From Clostridium sp. D33t1_170424_F3 (GTDB taxonomy: Bacteria > Bacillota > Clostridia > Oscillospirales > Acutalibacteraceae): a stretch of 64,000 nucleotides of DNA. The stretch covers positions 62,001-126,000 of the forward strand of contig NZ_JADPEG010000003.1 in the NCBI RefSeq assembly GCF_015667585.1, written 5' to 3'. This document shows positions 54,290 through 63,540 of this stretch, in pieces; position 1 is the stretch's first letter; each line of letters opens with the position of its first letter. The notes under the pieces are model-generated. The model searched no databases and was not told the origin of the DNA. It saw only the letters and a program-made list of their open reading frames with translations. The translations under genes and the position numbers were made by a program.

Positions 54290-54730
54290 ATGGATACCTT
54301 AAAAATCAAAAAAGTGAATGAAAACGCCGTCATTCCCCAGCGGGGAACCAGCGGTTCCGCCGGCCTGGACCTCCACGCCTGCATGCCGTCCCCCGTCACC
54401 ATCGCGCCGCACGAGCTGGTGCAGATTCCGACCGGCCTGGCGATCGCCCTGCCGAACGAGCAGACCGTCGGGTTGATTTTCGCGCGCAGCGGGCTGGGCG
54501 TCAAGCATGGCGTTTCGCTGTCCAATGCCGTCGGCGTGATCGACAGCGATTACCGCGGCGAGCTCTGCGTCGGCCTTTGTAATGTCGGCGGGAAACCGTA
54601 TACCGTCGAGCCGGGCGAACGCATCGCGCAGCTTGTCGTCATGCCGGTTCTGAATCTGCCGCTGGAGGAGACGGACGACCTTGGCGAGACAGAGCGCGGC
54701 GCGGGCGGTTTCGGCTCCACGGGCCGGTAA
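54290..54730 (+). CDS. dut: dUTP diphosphatase
   Basis: A 146-residue trimeric dUTPase converting dUTP to dUMP. All five motifs are present: GLDLHA, ARSGLGVKHGV, GVIDSDYRGEL, RIAQLVV and RGAGGFGSTG. The start at 54290 has GGGAGG from the repeat end; the frame upstream is repeat sequence. Confidence 0.97.
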   Translation: MDTLKIKKVNENAVIPQRGTSGSAGLDLHACMPSPVTIAPHELVQIPTGLAIALPNEQTVGLIFARSGLGVKHGVSLSNAVGVIDSDYRGELCVGLCNVGGKPYTVEPGERIAQLVVMPVLNLPLEETDDLGETERGAGGFGSTGR

Positions 54731-54766
54731 TCTGGGGCAAACGCCCTGTGAACGGGAGATGCATGT

Positions 54767-55033
54767 ATGAAAAAAGGGCTGGTCAAAACCCTGCTGCTGA
54801 TCGTCCTGCTGCTGCTGGCGGTTGTGCTGGGCAGCGTGATCGGGACGGCGGTGCAGGGGATCGGGTTCCTCGCGTGGCTGGGAATGGGCGCCGGGTTCGG
54901 ATTGGAGCCCGCCACGCTGGATCTCGCCATCGTAAAACTGACCTTTGGCCTTTCGGTCAATCTCAATGTGGCGCAGGCGATCCTCCTCCTCGCCGCAATT
55001 TTGTCATATCTGAAAATCCGGGTAAAGGAGTAG
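54767..55033 (+). CDS. DUF4321 membrane protein
   Basis: An 88-residue protein with an N-terminal and a C-terminal membrane helix and the pattern GSVIGTAVQ...LDLAIVKLTFGLSVNLN of DUF4321. The family commonly lies directly before maf and mreB in Clostridia, as here; role unknown. Maf follows after 4 bp. Confidence 0.85.
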   Translation: MKKGLVKTLLLIVLLLLAVVLGSVIGTAVQGIGFLAWLGMGAGFGLEPATLDLAIVKLTFGLSVNLNVAQAILLLAAILSYLKIRVKE

Positions 55034-55037
55034 TTCC

Positions 55038-55586
55038 ATGATCTATCTTGCATCCTCTTCCCCGCGCCGGCGCGAGCTGCTGGAACTGGCGGGGATTTCG
55101 TTTACCGTCGCCCCCGCCGATGCGGACGAGCGCTTTGCCGACGGCACGCCGCCGGAAGAAGCGGTCAGGCTGCTGGCGCGCCGCAAGGCGGACGCCGTGT
55201 TCACGCGGTATCCGGACGGGACAATCCTGGCGGCGGATACCGTCGTTGCGCTGGGAAAAACCATTCTGGGCAAGCCGAAAACCCCGGCGCGCGCCGCGGA
55301 AATGCTGCGCCTTCTCTCCGGCAGGACGCACGAGGTCTTTACGGGGTTCTGTATTCGCTCTCCGGAGCGCTGCGTCGTGGAGGCGGTTCGCACGAAGGTC
55401 ACGTTTTATCCACTGACGGACCGGGAGATTGACGCGTATGTCGCGACCGGCGAGCCGATGGACAAGGCCGGCGCGTATGGCATCCAGGGACGCGGCGCGC
55501 TGCTGGTGAAGGAGATTGCCGGGGATTATTATAATGTCGTGGGCCTGCCTGTCGCGCGGGTCGCAAGGCTGCTTGCACAGGGCTGA
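55038..55586 (+). CDS. maf: Maf-family nucleotide pyrophosphatase
   Basis: A 182-residue house-cleaning pyrophosphatase active on dTTP/UTP and modified nucleotides. The family motifs are LASSSPRRRELL, ADTVVALG, GKPKTP, RTHEVFTGF and DKAGAYGIQGRGALLV. AAAGGAG precedes the ATG. Classic neighbour of the mre genes. Confidence 0.95.
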   Translation: MIYLASSSPRRRELLELAGISFTVAPADADERFADGTPPEEAVRLLARRKADAVFTRYPDGTILAADTVVALGKTILGKPKTPARAAEMLRLLSGRTHEVFTGFCIRSPERCVVEAVRTKVTFYPLTDREIDAYVATGEPMDKAGAYGIQGRGALLVKEIAGDYYNVVGLPVARVARLLAQG

Positions 55587-55680
55587 TGTGTTCTTTTACA
55601 AAAAATTGGCGGCAAACTTCCCTTTGCCTGCTGGCAAAATGTGGATTCTGACAAACTTATTTTTGTTCACAATTTTTTTA

Positions 55681-55709
55681 TTGAGTAATGCGGGTGCAAC
55701 GGTTATAAT
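55681..55709 (+). promoter_or_regulatory. Promoter of mreB
   Basis: TTGAGT (55681-55686), 17-bp spacer, TATAAT (55704-55709); leader of about 120 nt to the ATG. Confidence 0.75.
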
Positions 55710-55837
55710 AAATCTTATGTAAAACCGCCTGTCGCCGCCTTGAATACCGGATGCGGCGCGGGTTTTTTGATAAAATTGACTTTGCGGATACTCGCTTTGC
55801 CGCCGTGCCGGCCTGACGTTGAAAGGGGAATTTTGGA

Positions 55838-56851
55838 ATGTTTTCAAAGGATATCGGAATTGACCTGGGGACTGCCAATACGCTTGTATATATGAAAGGA
55901 AAGGGCATCGTCATGCGCGAGCCCTCCGTAGTCGCTGTGGACGTCCGCACAGATACCGTTCTGGCGGTTGGCTCCCACGCGAAGGATATGATCGGCCGTA
56001 CGCCCGGTTCCATCGTGGCGGTGCGTCCGCTCAAGGACGGCGTCATCGCGGACTTCGACATCACCGCGACGATGCTTAAGCATTTCATCAAAAAAGCGGT
56101 GAAATCCACCGCCTTCAGCCGCCCGCACATCGTGGTGTGCATCCCGTCCGGCGTCACGGAGGTTGAGCGCCGCGCCGTGGAAGACGCCGCCCGTCAGGCG
56201 GGCGCCAGCCAGGTGGAGCTGATCGAAGAGCCCATGGCCGCCGCGATCGGCGCGGGACTGCCCGTCGCGGACCCGACCGGCAGCATGGTCGTGGACATCG
56301 GCGGCGGCACCGCGGAAGTCGCCGTCATTTCCCTGGGCGATATTGTCACCTCCTGCTCCGTCCGTGTGGCGGGCGACAAATTCGACGAAGCGATTATTTC
56401 CTATGTGAAAAAGAAATACAACCTGCTGATCGGTGAGCGCACCGCCGAGGAGATCAAAATCGCCATCGGTTCCGCGTTCCCCACCGGCGACGAGGCGGAC
56501 AGCGCGTCCGTGGACATCAAGGGCCGCAACCTCGTGGACGGCCTGCCGAAAAATGTCAGCATCAGCGCGGAAGAGGTGCGCGAGGCGCTCTCCGACCCGC
56601 TGGCGGTGATCATCGACGCGATCAAAAGCACGTTGGAGAAGACCCCGCCGGAGCTTTCCGCGGACATCATCGACCACGGCATCATGCTGACGGGCGGCGG
56701 CGCGCTGCTGCGCGGCCTGGACCAGCTGGTGGAGCAGGAGACCGGCATGCCGGTCCATGTGGCGGACAGCCCGCTGGATTGCGTTGTGGACGGCACCGGC
56801 AAGCGCCTGGAAGTCGTGATGCCTTCCTCGTATTACAAAGCCCGCAGATAA
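55838..56851 (+). CDS. mreB: Rod-shape actin homologue MreB
   Basis: A 337-residue actin-fold ATPase that directs lateral wall synthesis. [14 protein letters not shown] (phosphate 1), [17 protein letters not shown] (phosphate 2) and the adenosine motif [15 protein letters not shown] are intact. Full length. Confidence 0.97.
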   Translation: MFSKDIGIDLGTANTLVYMKGKGIVMREPSVVAVDVRTDTVLAVGSHAKDMIGRTPGSIVAVRPLKDGVIADFDITATMLKHFIKKAVKSTAFSRPHIVVCIPSGVTEVERRAVEDAARQAGASQVELIEEPMAAAIGAGLPVADPTGSMVVDIGGGTAEVAVISLGDIVTSCSVRVAGDKFDEAIISYVKKKYNLLIGERTAEEIKIAIGSAFPTGDEADSASVDIKGRNLVDGLPKNVSISAEEVREALSDPLAVIIDAIKSTLEKTPPELSADIIDHGIMLTGGGALLRGLDQLVEQETGMPVHVADSPLDCVVDGTGKRLEVVMPSSYYKARR

Positions 56852-56876
56852 ACCGGCGGAACCCGCCGGCCCCGGA

Positions 56877-56925
56877 GAGGGTTCAGGCGCCGTGCGGAAC
56901 GGCGGCCTGAGCCCTTTTTTTCATC
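56877..56925 (+). terminator. Terminator between mreB and mreC
   Basis: GGGTTCAGGC(gCCG) and (CGG)cGGCCTGAGCCC form a long stem followed by seven T. It should partly uncouple mreC-mreD-PBP2 from mreB transcription. Confidence 0.8.
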
Positions 56926-56950
56926 ATCTTGGTACGGGAGGTGTTCGCAG

Positions 56951-57913
56951 ATGAAAGACTTTGTACACGGCAGGAGCTTTAAGGTGCTGCTGACGGTTAT
57001 TTTTGTCATGTTTGGGCTGATGCTCTACACGGCTTCGACAGGAAGCTCCTTCGCGGCGGATGCGATGGGACTGGTCGCCACGCCGATGCAGCGCGTGAGC
57101 ACCATTGTCACCAACAACGCGGTGGTCGCGGCGGAACCGGTCATGCGCTCCAAAGAGGAGCTGATCGACGAAAACGCCGCGCTGAAAAAGAAAATAGAGG
57201 AGCTGAACGCCAAGCTGGTCCATTACGACCAGTATCGCATGGAGAATGCCCAGCTTCGTAAATATCTGGAATTGAAGGATGAGAACCGCGACTTCAAGCC
57301 GGTGCCGGCCGCGGTCATTGGCCGCGACCCGAACGTGCTGTATAAATTTACGATCGACAAGGGCACCGGCGACGGCGTTTCCATAAACGACCCGGTCATT
57401 ACGGACGCGGGCGTGGTGGGTTTTATCTCCGCGGTCAACTCCAACTACAGCCAGGTGACAACCATCCTTTCTCCGGATACGAAGATTGCCGCGCTGGTCA
57501 CGACGACCGAGGAAGAGAAGCCGGAAGCGGGCGGAGAGACAGGGACGGATTCCGCCGGACAAACCGGCGCGGAGCCGGCGTTCCGCCGGGACAGCGGCGT
57601 GGTCGGTACGGACATCAGAATGGCGGACAACGGACTGGTAAAGCTGGGCTTTCTGGCGGCGGATACGCCCGCGAAGGCGGGCGACGTCGTGACGACCAGC
57701 GGGCTGGGCGGCGTGTATCCCAGCGGGTTGGCAATCGGTGAAGTCGTGTCGGTGAAAAATGAGGAATATGACGTATCGCTCTACGCGGAGATTAAGCCCT
57801 TTGTCGACGTCAACAACGTGCGCGACGTGATGGTTATTACAGAATTTGACGGGCAGGGCCAGGCGCTGGAGGAGGCGTTCGGCGTTTCCTCCGATGAAAC
57901 GGAGGGCCAGTGA
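56951..57913 (+). CDS. mreC: Rod-shape protein MreC
   Basis: A 320-residue protein: short cytoplasmic N-terminus, one membrane helix (about 11-30), a coiled coil (about 65-112) and the double beta-barrel periplasm-side domain (GRDPNVLYKFTIDKG, TTSGLGGVYPSGLAIGEV). A low-complexity insert of about 30 residues (about 187-212, EEEKPEAGGETGTDSAGQTG) interrupts the barrel. GGGAGGTG precedes the ATG. Confidence 0.95.
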   Translation: MKDFVHGRSFKVLLTVIFVMFGLMLYTASTGSSFAADAMGLVATPMQRVSTIVTNNAVVAAEPVMRSKEELIDENAALKKKIEELNAKLVHYDQYRMENAQLRKYLELKDENRDFKPVPAAVIGRDPNVLYKFTIDKGTGDGVSINDPVITDAGVVGFISAVNSNYSQVTTILSPDTKIAALVTTTEEEKPEAGGETGTDSAGQTGAEPAFRRDSGVVGTDIRMADNGLVKLGFLAADTPAKAGDVVTTSGLGGVYPSGLAIGEVVSVKNEEYDVSLYAEIKPFVDVNNVRDVMVITEFDGQGQALEEAFGVSSDETEGQ

Positions 57914-58434
57914 TGGACCGCTATAAGCTGATCCGCTATTTTGCTTATATCATTGAAATTTTGGTTATGTTCATGGTGCAGGAGACGCCGGGGCTGCTGC
58001 CGCCTTTTTTCGGGGCGCGGCCCGTGCTGCTGATTCCCGCCGCGGTTTCCATCGCCATGTTCGAGAGTGAATTCGCGGGTATAGGTATCGGCCTGCTGTG
58101 CGGCCTGTTTATCGATTTTGGAATGGGCGGCGTGCTGGGATTTCACGGTTTGCTGCTGGCGTCGTTTTGCTATCTGGTGGGCATCCTGACGGCGGATTTA
58201 ATCCAGACCAATTTCCTGACAGCCATTCTGTTGGGTTTGGCGTCCGTCGGGGTGATCCTGTTTTTGCAGTGGGTGTTCTTTTTCCTGCTGTACGGCTACG
58301 ACCACAGCGGCTATGCGCTGGTGCAGCACTATCTCCCCCGCATGGCCTATTCCTTCTTCGCCATGCCCCTCTGCTATTTCTTTAACCGCGCGTTGGCCCT
58401 CCAGATCCGCGGAACCGCCGATGATGGGATATAA
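57913..58434 (+). CDS. mreD: Rod-shape protein MreD
   Basis: A 173-residue membrane protein with about five helices and the family pattern ESEFAGIGIGLLCGLFIDF. Its ATG overlaps the mreC stop by one base (TGATG), so it is translationally coupled. Confidence 0.92.
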   Translation: MDRYKLIRYFAYIIEILVMFMVQETPGLLPPFFGARPVLLIPAAVSIAMFESEFAGIGIGLLCGLFIDFGMGGVLGFHGLLLASFCYLVGILTADLIQTNFLTAILLGLASVGVILFLQWVFFFLLYGYDHSGYALVQHYLPRMAYSFFAMPLCYFFNRALALQIRGTADDGI

Positions 58435-58538
58435 TCAGGAACTTTCATAGGAAAAAGTCCGAATCAGATAGAGAAGGCCATAGTTTCGCTGGCAATTTGC
58501 TGGGAGGTTAAAAGAAGAGACTACCGTATGGCATCCCA

Positions 58539-59490
58539 GCCGACAACGATATGTAAACCCAAAAGAAAAAACAAAGGCCAAAGCTCCACCGGCAATGAAA
58601 ACCACGCCGGTAGCCCTGAGCCTCTCAGGTATATGGGGATACCGGGGGTGAAGGGGGGCGCGAGTCGTACCCACCCGGAGCCCAACTCTCACGCCCCCCT
58701 TCGCGTGCTTTTGCTTACTTTTGTGGCAAGACGGACACGCAGTGTCTGACGCGCCTCCGGCGATGGTCGTTTGAAGCATCGAGCGAGGCTTTAGCCTCTA
58801 GCGAGCGTCCTCACCGGAGGTGCCGCCCGGCATGAGGGCAAACCAGCGGTTTTCTCCCGCTTTTGTAAAAGCGAGTAAGCAATAAAGATTGCGCGTGCAA
58901 TCAATTCGCTTAATTTATAAAGTTCTATAAGAATCTTTAGAATTTTGATATAATGTTGTTACTGCAACATTCTGTAAAACAAGGTTTTATTTGAGTAAAT
59001 AAAAATTTATAGAAACGTTGCTTATGCAATAAAATTTCTTTTGTTTTCTAAAAGCGAAGAGTGCTATTGCTTTGCGATGAAAATCCTTTTACTTTTTGAA
59101 AGCAAAGAATGTCATTGCTTCCGCAATATAAAAATTTGTTTTACTTTTTAAAGTAAAAAGTCTTTGCTGTCGCTTTTCAAAGCGATGAAATCCCCCGGCG
59201 AAAGCCGGGGAACCAAAGAAAAGCCCCAGAGGCAGCTCCCTGCCTCAAAAACAGCACTATCACTCGTTCCCACTCGCTCTTCTCAGAAAGAGAGTTCCGT
59301 TCTCTGCGGAGAACGGCAAAGGGCGCCGCCCTTTGATCCCGCCACCTTTTGGAAAGGTGAAAAAACACGTTTAACCCCTTGCCTGCGAGGCAGAAAAAGC
59401 CCCGGGAGTTTGTCCCGTCCGTCCCGCCGCGGCGCGGGTGTGATTTCGGCAACGCGACAGGGCGGGCCGTGCTGACCGCAGGTCCGCAGG
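58539..59490 (+). repeat. Dispersed hairpin-train element, copy D (long type, inside the mre cluster)
   Basis: Same element as copy B, with the extra module of about 90 bp (about 58730-58820) and the long right tail. One stem is CCGTTCTC-tgcg-GAGAACGG (59297-59316), against CCGCTCCT-tgcg-AGGAGCGG in A: three positions changed on both arms. It separates mreD from PBP2. The tail runs to about 15 bp before the PBP2 start. Nothing else is seen in 58435-59505. Confidence 0.9.
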
Positions 59491-59505
59491 TCTGGAGGTG
59501 AAAAG

Positions 59506-61713
59506 ATGAAACATAAAGTAACACTGCGCAGTGTCGCGCTGATCGGCATTGTTTTCGGCATTCTCGCCGTCTATATTCTGCGCCTGATCGATTGGCAGAT
59601 ATTAAACGGTGCGGATACCCGCAAAAAGGCCGACGCCACCAGCGCGTCCATCGTCGCCATGGATGCTGCGCGCGGGGAAATCCTCGATATCCACGGGAAC
59701 CCGCTGGCGGCGAATAAGACAGGCTATGCCATCCAGTTTGAGCGTCCGTATATGCCGCGCGGCACGGAGAACGAAACCATCCGCCGCCTGACCAACCTGC
59801 TGAACGGCAGGGACGAGCAGTGGACGGACGAGCTGCCCATTTTTATCAACGCCGCGGATCGATACGAGTTCCTGCCGGACAGCGAGGCCGCTGTGGAGCG
59901 GCTCAAGGGCAAGGATTACGCCGATTTGAACTCCTACGCCACGGCGGAGGACTGTATGAACGCGTTGATTGAAAAATATGGCATCGATTCATCCTATACG
60001 CAAAGAGAAATCCGGAATGTTGCATCCGTGCGCTATAATATGGTAAAATCAGGGTTCAACTCCTCTACGCCGTATATTTTTGCGCCGGATATTTCCGGGG
60101 ATACCGTCGGGATCGTCAGTGAGAATACGCAGCTCCTGCCGGGTGCGAGCATCAAAATCACCACCGCGCGCACGTATCCCAGCGGGGACATCGGTTCCAA
60201 CCTGATCGGTACGATGGGGCCTCTGTCACAGGAGCAGTACGACGCCAAAAAAGACGAGGGCTACGCCTACAACGACCGTATGGGACAGAGCGGAACGGAA
60301 GCCGCGTTTGAAAAAGAATTGCGCGGCAAGGCCGGGGAAAAACAGGTGGAAACCACCAGCCGGGGCGGCGTCGCGTCGGAAACGGTCATCAAGCCGCCGG
60401 AGTCCGGGCATACCGTCTATTTGACCCTTAACAGCAATCTGCAGAAGGTGGCGCAGGCTTCCCTGGATCAAAACGTCATTGCCGCGCGTGAAAACGGGCA
60501 GAAGCTGGCGGCTAAAAAGGGCGGATGGAACGGACAGGACTGTGTGCTGGGAACCGCCGTTGTGCTGCGCGTCAAAGACAACGCCGTACTGGCCGCCGCT
60601 GGAAACGTCAATTACGATCTGGGCAAATATATGACGGACCCCGCCTACAAAAGCGAGGTGTTAAAGGACCCGGACCATCCGCTGGTCAATCAGGCGTTCA
60701 ACGGTATTTTTACGCCGGGTTCCTGCTTTAAGCCCGCGGTGGCTGCCGCCGCCCTGCAGGAGGGGATCATCACCAACAATACCACGTTCCACTGTGCCCA
60801 CGTGTATCAGCGGTTCGCGGATGTGAACTTTACGCCAAAATGCCTGGGAACGCACGGCACGCTTTCCCTACGTCGGGCGATTTCTGAGTCCTGCAACATT
60901 TTCTTCTTTGAGACAGGGTTCTATACGGGGATTGAGACGATGAACCTGTACAGCAAACGGTTCGGCCTCGGCGTCAAGACCGGCGTGGAGCTGAACGAAA
61001 ACGCGGGAATTCTCGCCAGTAAGGAGTACAGCGCCTCCGTCGGCAAGCCCTGGGTGCAGGGCGATACCGTCCAGGCCGCCATCGGGCAGAGCGACAACCA
61101 GTTCACAACGCTCCAGCTCGCGGCGTACGCCTCCACCATTGCAAACAACGGCGTGCGGTACCAGACGCACATTGTCGATAAAATCACGGACTACACGCGC
61201 AAGACCACGATCATGGAAAACGATCCGAACAATCCCGTTGTCGCGGCGGAAACCGGCGTTTCCCAGGAAAATATCGATTATATCAAAGCGGGCATGCGGG
61301 CGGTCATCACGGAAAACCGCGGTTCCGCGCACCGGATGCTCGGCAGCTATCCGGTGCCTATCGCGGGCAAGACCGGTACCGCGCAGGGCCCCGGTTCCGA
61401 CAACGTGGCGTTCATCGGCTTTGCGCCGTACGACGATCCGGAAATCGCCGTCGCGGTTGTCCTGCAGCACGGCTCCACCGGCACCTATTGCCAGCAGGTG
61501 GTCAGAGACCTTCTGGACGCGTATTTCTATGGAAAGACCGTGGACGAAGAAGGCAACCTTGTCATGCCGGAAGAGCAGTCCGCATCCAGTGTGATGTCCG
61601 GGGAATCTGCCGGGCAGAATGGGGCGTCTTCCACCGGTGAAGCGACGCAGGAGAACGCGCCGGCACGGGGAAACGATGCTTCCAACGAAAACCAACCGGT
61701 TCCGGAGGCTTAA
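59506..61713 (+). CDS. mrdA: Penicillin-binding protein 2 (class B transpeptidase)
   Basis: A 735-residue peptidoglycan transpeptidase for cell elongation. One membrane helix (about 8-27), a dimerisation domain, then the transpeptidase with S406-x-x-K409 (PGSCFKP), S462-C463-N464 and K622-T623-G624. The C-terminal 55 residues are Ser/Glu/Asn-rich and probably unstructured. TGGAGGTG precedes the ATG. It follows mreD across a hairpin-train repeat. No rodA lies within the window. Confidence 0.94.
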   Translation: MKHKVTLRSVALIGIVFGILAVYILRLIDWQILNGADTRKKADATSASIVAMDAARGEILDIHGNPLAANKTGYAIQFERPYMPRGTENETIRRLTNLLNGRDEQWTDELPIFINAADRYEFLPDSEAAVERLKGKDYADLNSYATAEDCMNALIEKYGIDSSYTQREIRNVASVRYNMVKSGFNSSTPYIFAPDISGDTVGIVSENTQLLPGASIKITTARTYPSGDIGSNLIGTMGPLSQEQYDAKKDEGYAYNDRMGQSGTEAAFEKELRGKAGEKQVETTSRGGVASETVIKPPESGHTVYLTLNSNLQKVAQASLDQNVIAARENGQKLAAKKGGWNGQDCVLGTAVVLRVKDNAVLAAAGNVNYDLGKYMTDPAYKSEVLKDPDHPLVNQAFNGIFTPGSCFKPAVAAAALQEGIITNNTTFHCAHVYQRFADVNFTPKCLGTHGTLSLRRAISESCNIFFFETGFYTGIETMNLYSKRFGLGVKTGVELNENAGILASKEYSASVGKPWVQGDTVQAAIGQSDNQFTTLQLAAYASTIANNGVRYQTHIVDKITDYTRKTTIMENDPNNPVVAAETGVSQENIDYIKAGMRAVITENRGSAHRMLGSYPVPIAGKTGTAQGPGSDNVAFIGFAPYDDPEIAVAVVLQHGSTGTYCQQVVRDLLDAYFYGKTVDEEGNLVMPEEQSASSVMSGESAGQNGASSTGEATQENAPARGNDASNENQPVPEA

Positions 61714-61780
61714 AACTGTCAATTTTACAAAATACATCCTAATTCTATGGGAAATGGGAAAAGTGAACAAGAAAAATACT

Positions 61781-61809
61781 TTGACTACACCAAAAATTTG
61801 TGGTAGTAT
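61781..61809 (+). promoter_or_regulatory. Promoter of minD
   Basis: TTGACT, 17-bp spacer, TAGTAT. The predicted start near 61816 leaves a leader of only about 12 nt, so the ribosome site (TGAGG) lies at the very 5' end. Confidence 0.55.
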
Positions 61810-61827
61810 GATAATGAGGTTTTATTT

Positions 61828-62568
61828 ATGGGTGCTGTTACAGTGATCACATCGGGAAAAGGCGGCGTGGGAAAATCCACGCTGACAACAGGTTTGGGAC
61901 TGGCCCTGGTCCGCCGCGGCAGGCGCGTTCTGCTGATCGACGGCGACGCGGGCCTTTCGTCGCTGGATCTCATGCTTGGCGTCGCGGAGCGGCAGGTCTT
62001 CACCATTGCGGATGTTGCCGCCGGAGAGGCCGATCCGGTCAAATCGATTTACGCCTGCGAATGGGCGCCGGGCTTGTTTTTGCTGCCGGCTCCCGGCCGC
62101 GAAGAGGATATTATCAGCCCCGAAATTATGAAACAGTTGGTTGCCGCCCTGGCAAAGTATTACGACCATGTGCTGATCGACTGCCCGGCGGGCGTCGGCA
62201 GCGGCTTTTACAGCGCGGTCGCGCCGGCGCAGCGCGCGCTGGTGGTGTCCACGCCGGACCCGGTCTGCCTGCGGGACTGCAACAAGACCCGGATGGCGCT
62301 GGAGGACGCGGGCGTGCGGCAGCAGCGGCTGGTGGTCAACCGTTTCAGCAAAAAGAGCTTCCGCAACCTGGGCGCGTACCGGGACCTGGACGCCGTCATC
62401 GACGTTTCCGGCATCCGCCTGATTGCAATCATCCCGGAGGATCCGGCGCTCGCGGCGGCTGCCGCTTCCAGCGGGCCCGCGCCGCTGAAATCTGCGGGGT
62501 CCATGGCATTTGGCCGGTTGGCGGCCAGATTAGAGGGAGAACAGGTGCCTTTGGCAATCAAGGGATAA
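61828..62568 (+). CDS. minD: MinD/ParA-family ATPase
   Basis: A 246-residue deviant Walker ATPase (GKGGVGKST at 10-18, [21 protein letters not shown]). Gene context next to the mre cluster and sequence fit MinD, which positions the division site with MinC. The protein ends [19 protein letters not shown], without an obvious basic amphipathic membrane helix at the C-terminus, and no minC or minE is in the window. It could therefore be a MinD-like protein of changed function. Confidence 0.82.
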   Translation: MGAVTVITSGKGGVGKSTLTTGLGLALVRRGRRVLLIDGDAGLSSLDLMLGVAERQVFTIADVAAGEADPVKSIYACEWAPGLFLLPAPGREEDIISPEIMKQLVAALAKYYDHVLIDCPAGVGSGFYSAVAPAQRALVVSTPDPVCLRDCNKTRMALEDAGVRQQRLVVNRFSKKSFRNLGAYRDLDAVIDVSGIRLIAIIPEDPALAAAAASSGPAPLKSAGSMAFGRLAARLEGEQVPLAIKG

Positions 62569-62606
62569 AGCCTGAGCGCTTTTTATTGAAAGGAATGAAG
62601 TCACAG

Positions 62607-63011
62607 ATGAACATTGCACTCATTGCACACGACGCGAAAAAAGAATTGATGGTACAGTTTTGTATTGCCTATTGCGGCGTACTCAGCCGTCATTTCCTTT
62701 GCTCTACAGGTACCACCGGCAAAATGGTTGCGGAGGCGACCGGACTGGAGATTCAGCGCTTTTTGAGCGGCTCCCAGGGCGGCGATCAGCAAATTGCGGC
62801 GCGCATCGCCTGCAACGAAGTAGACCTGCTGTTGTTTTTCCGCGATCCGCTGAACCCGAAGCCGCATGAACCGAACGATATGAACCTATTGCGTCTGTGC
62901 GATATGCACAACATCCCGGTTGCGACGAATATCGCCACGGCGGAAGTGTTGATCCACGGGTTGGAGCGCGGCGACCTCGATTGGCGCAATATTTTAAATC
63001 CGAAAGCATAA
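62607..63011 (+). CDS. mgsA: Methylglyoxal synthase
   Basis: A 134-residue enzyme converting dihydroxyacetone phosphate to methylglyoxal. Motifs: [17 protein letters not shown] (phosphate), [10 protein letters not shown] (catalytic Asp), [14 protein letters not shown]-like with N for D at its end, and the C-terminal NIATAE. AAAGGA precedes the ATG at 62607. Commonly found next to mre or min genes in Clostridia. Confidence 0.94.
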   Translation: MNIALIAHDAKKELMVQFCIAYCGVLSRHFLCSTGTTGKMVAEATGLEIQRFLSGSQGGDQQIAARIACNEVDLLLFFRDPLNPKPHEPNDMNLLRLCDMHNIPVATNIATAEVLIHGLERGDLDWRNILNPKA

Positions 63012-63069
63012 TTTTCGCACATATGTGGAAATTGGAATTATAAAACAGCCGGAACCGTGTAAAATCACT

Positions 63070-63334
63070 TGCAGAACAGGTGATTCCGGCTGGAATCCCT
63101 TGGCGACGACACGGAAAGAGTATCCGGAAACTCCCGCCACAGAGAGGCGCGCGATTGGTGGAAGCGCGCTGCGTCAGGAGGTCCGGGGAAGACATCCGCG
63201 AGCCGGCGTGGTTCCCGCGCAGTAAACTGGGAAGCTTTGAGAGGAGCGTCCGGACAAGCGTCCCGCTCCTGAAAAAGGGTGGCACCACGAGGAAGACCCC
63301 TCGTCCCTTTCACCAGGGGACGAGGGGCTTTTTG
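63070..63334 (+). ncRNA. T-box leader, specifier GAC (aspartate)
   Basis: The T-box core AGGGTGGCACCACG is at 63276-63289. Stem I shows the AG bulge (AGAGAG, about 63140), GGTGG apical loop, and a specifier loop with AGTA-like 5' side and GAA-GAC-A on the 3' side (GAC 63191-63193). The bulge base in TGGC pairs with discriminator G, as in tRNA-Asp. A competing terminator (CCCCTCGTCCC/GGGGACGAGGGG, then CTTTTT, 63297-63334) completes it. It should control an Asp-related gene, most likely aspS, beyond 64000. The 63335-63540 stretch holds no gene. Confidence 0.88.
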
Positions 63335-63540
63335 ACGTTCGCAGACCTGCGGCCGGGACGGCGCGGGCGGAAGCGTACTTAAGCACAAACCCACGGATGG
63401 CCGTGACAGGACGTGCAACGTCTTACGCGCCTACAGCGGCATTCTTAGCAAGTAAAAAGAGTTACAAAGAGCATAAAAATTCCACCCAACAACGCCCTGA
63501 TGTAGAATAATGGAAAACCAACTCAAGGATTATATTCAAG

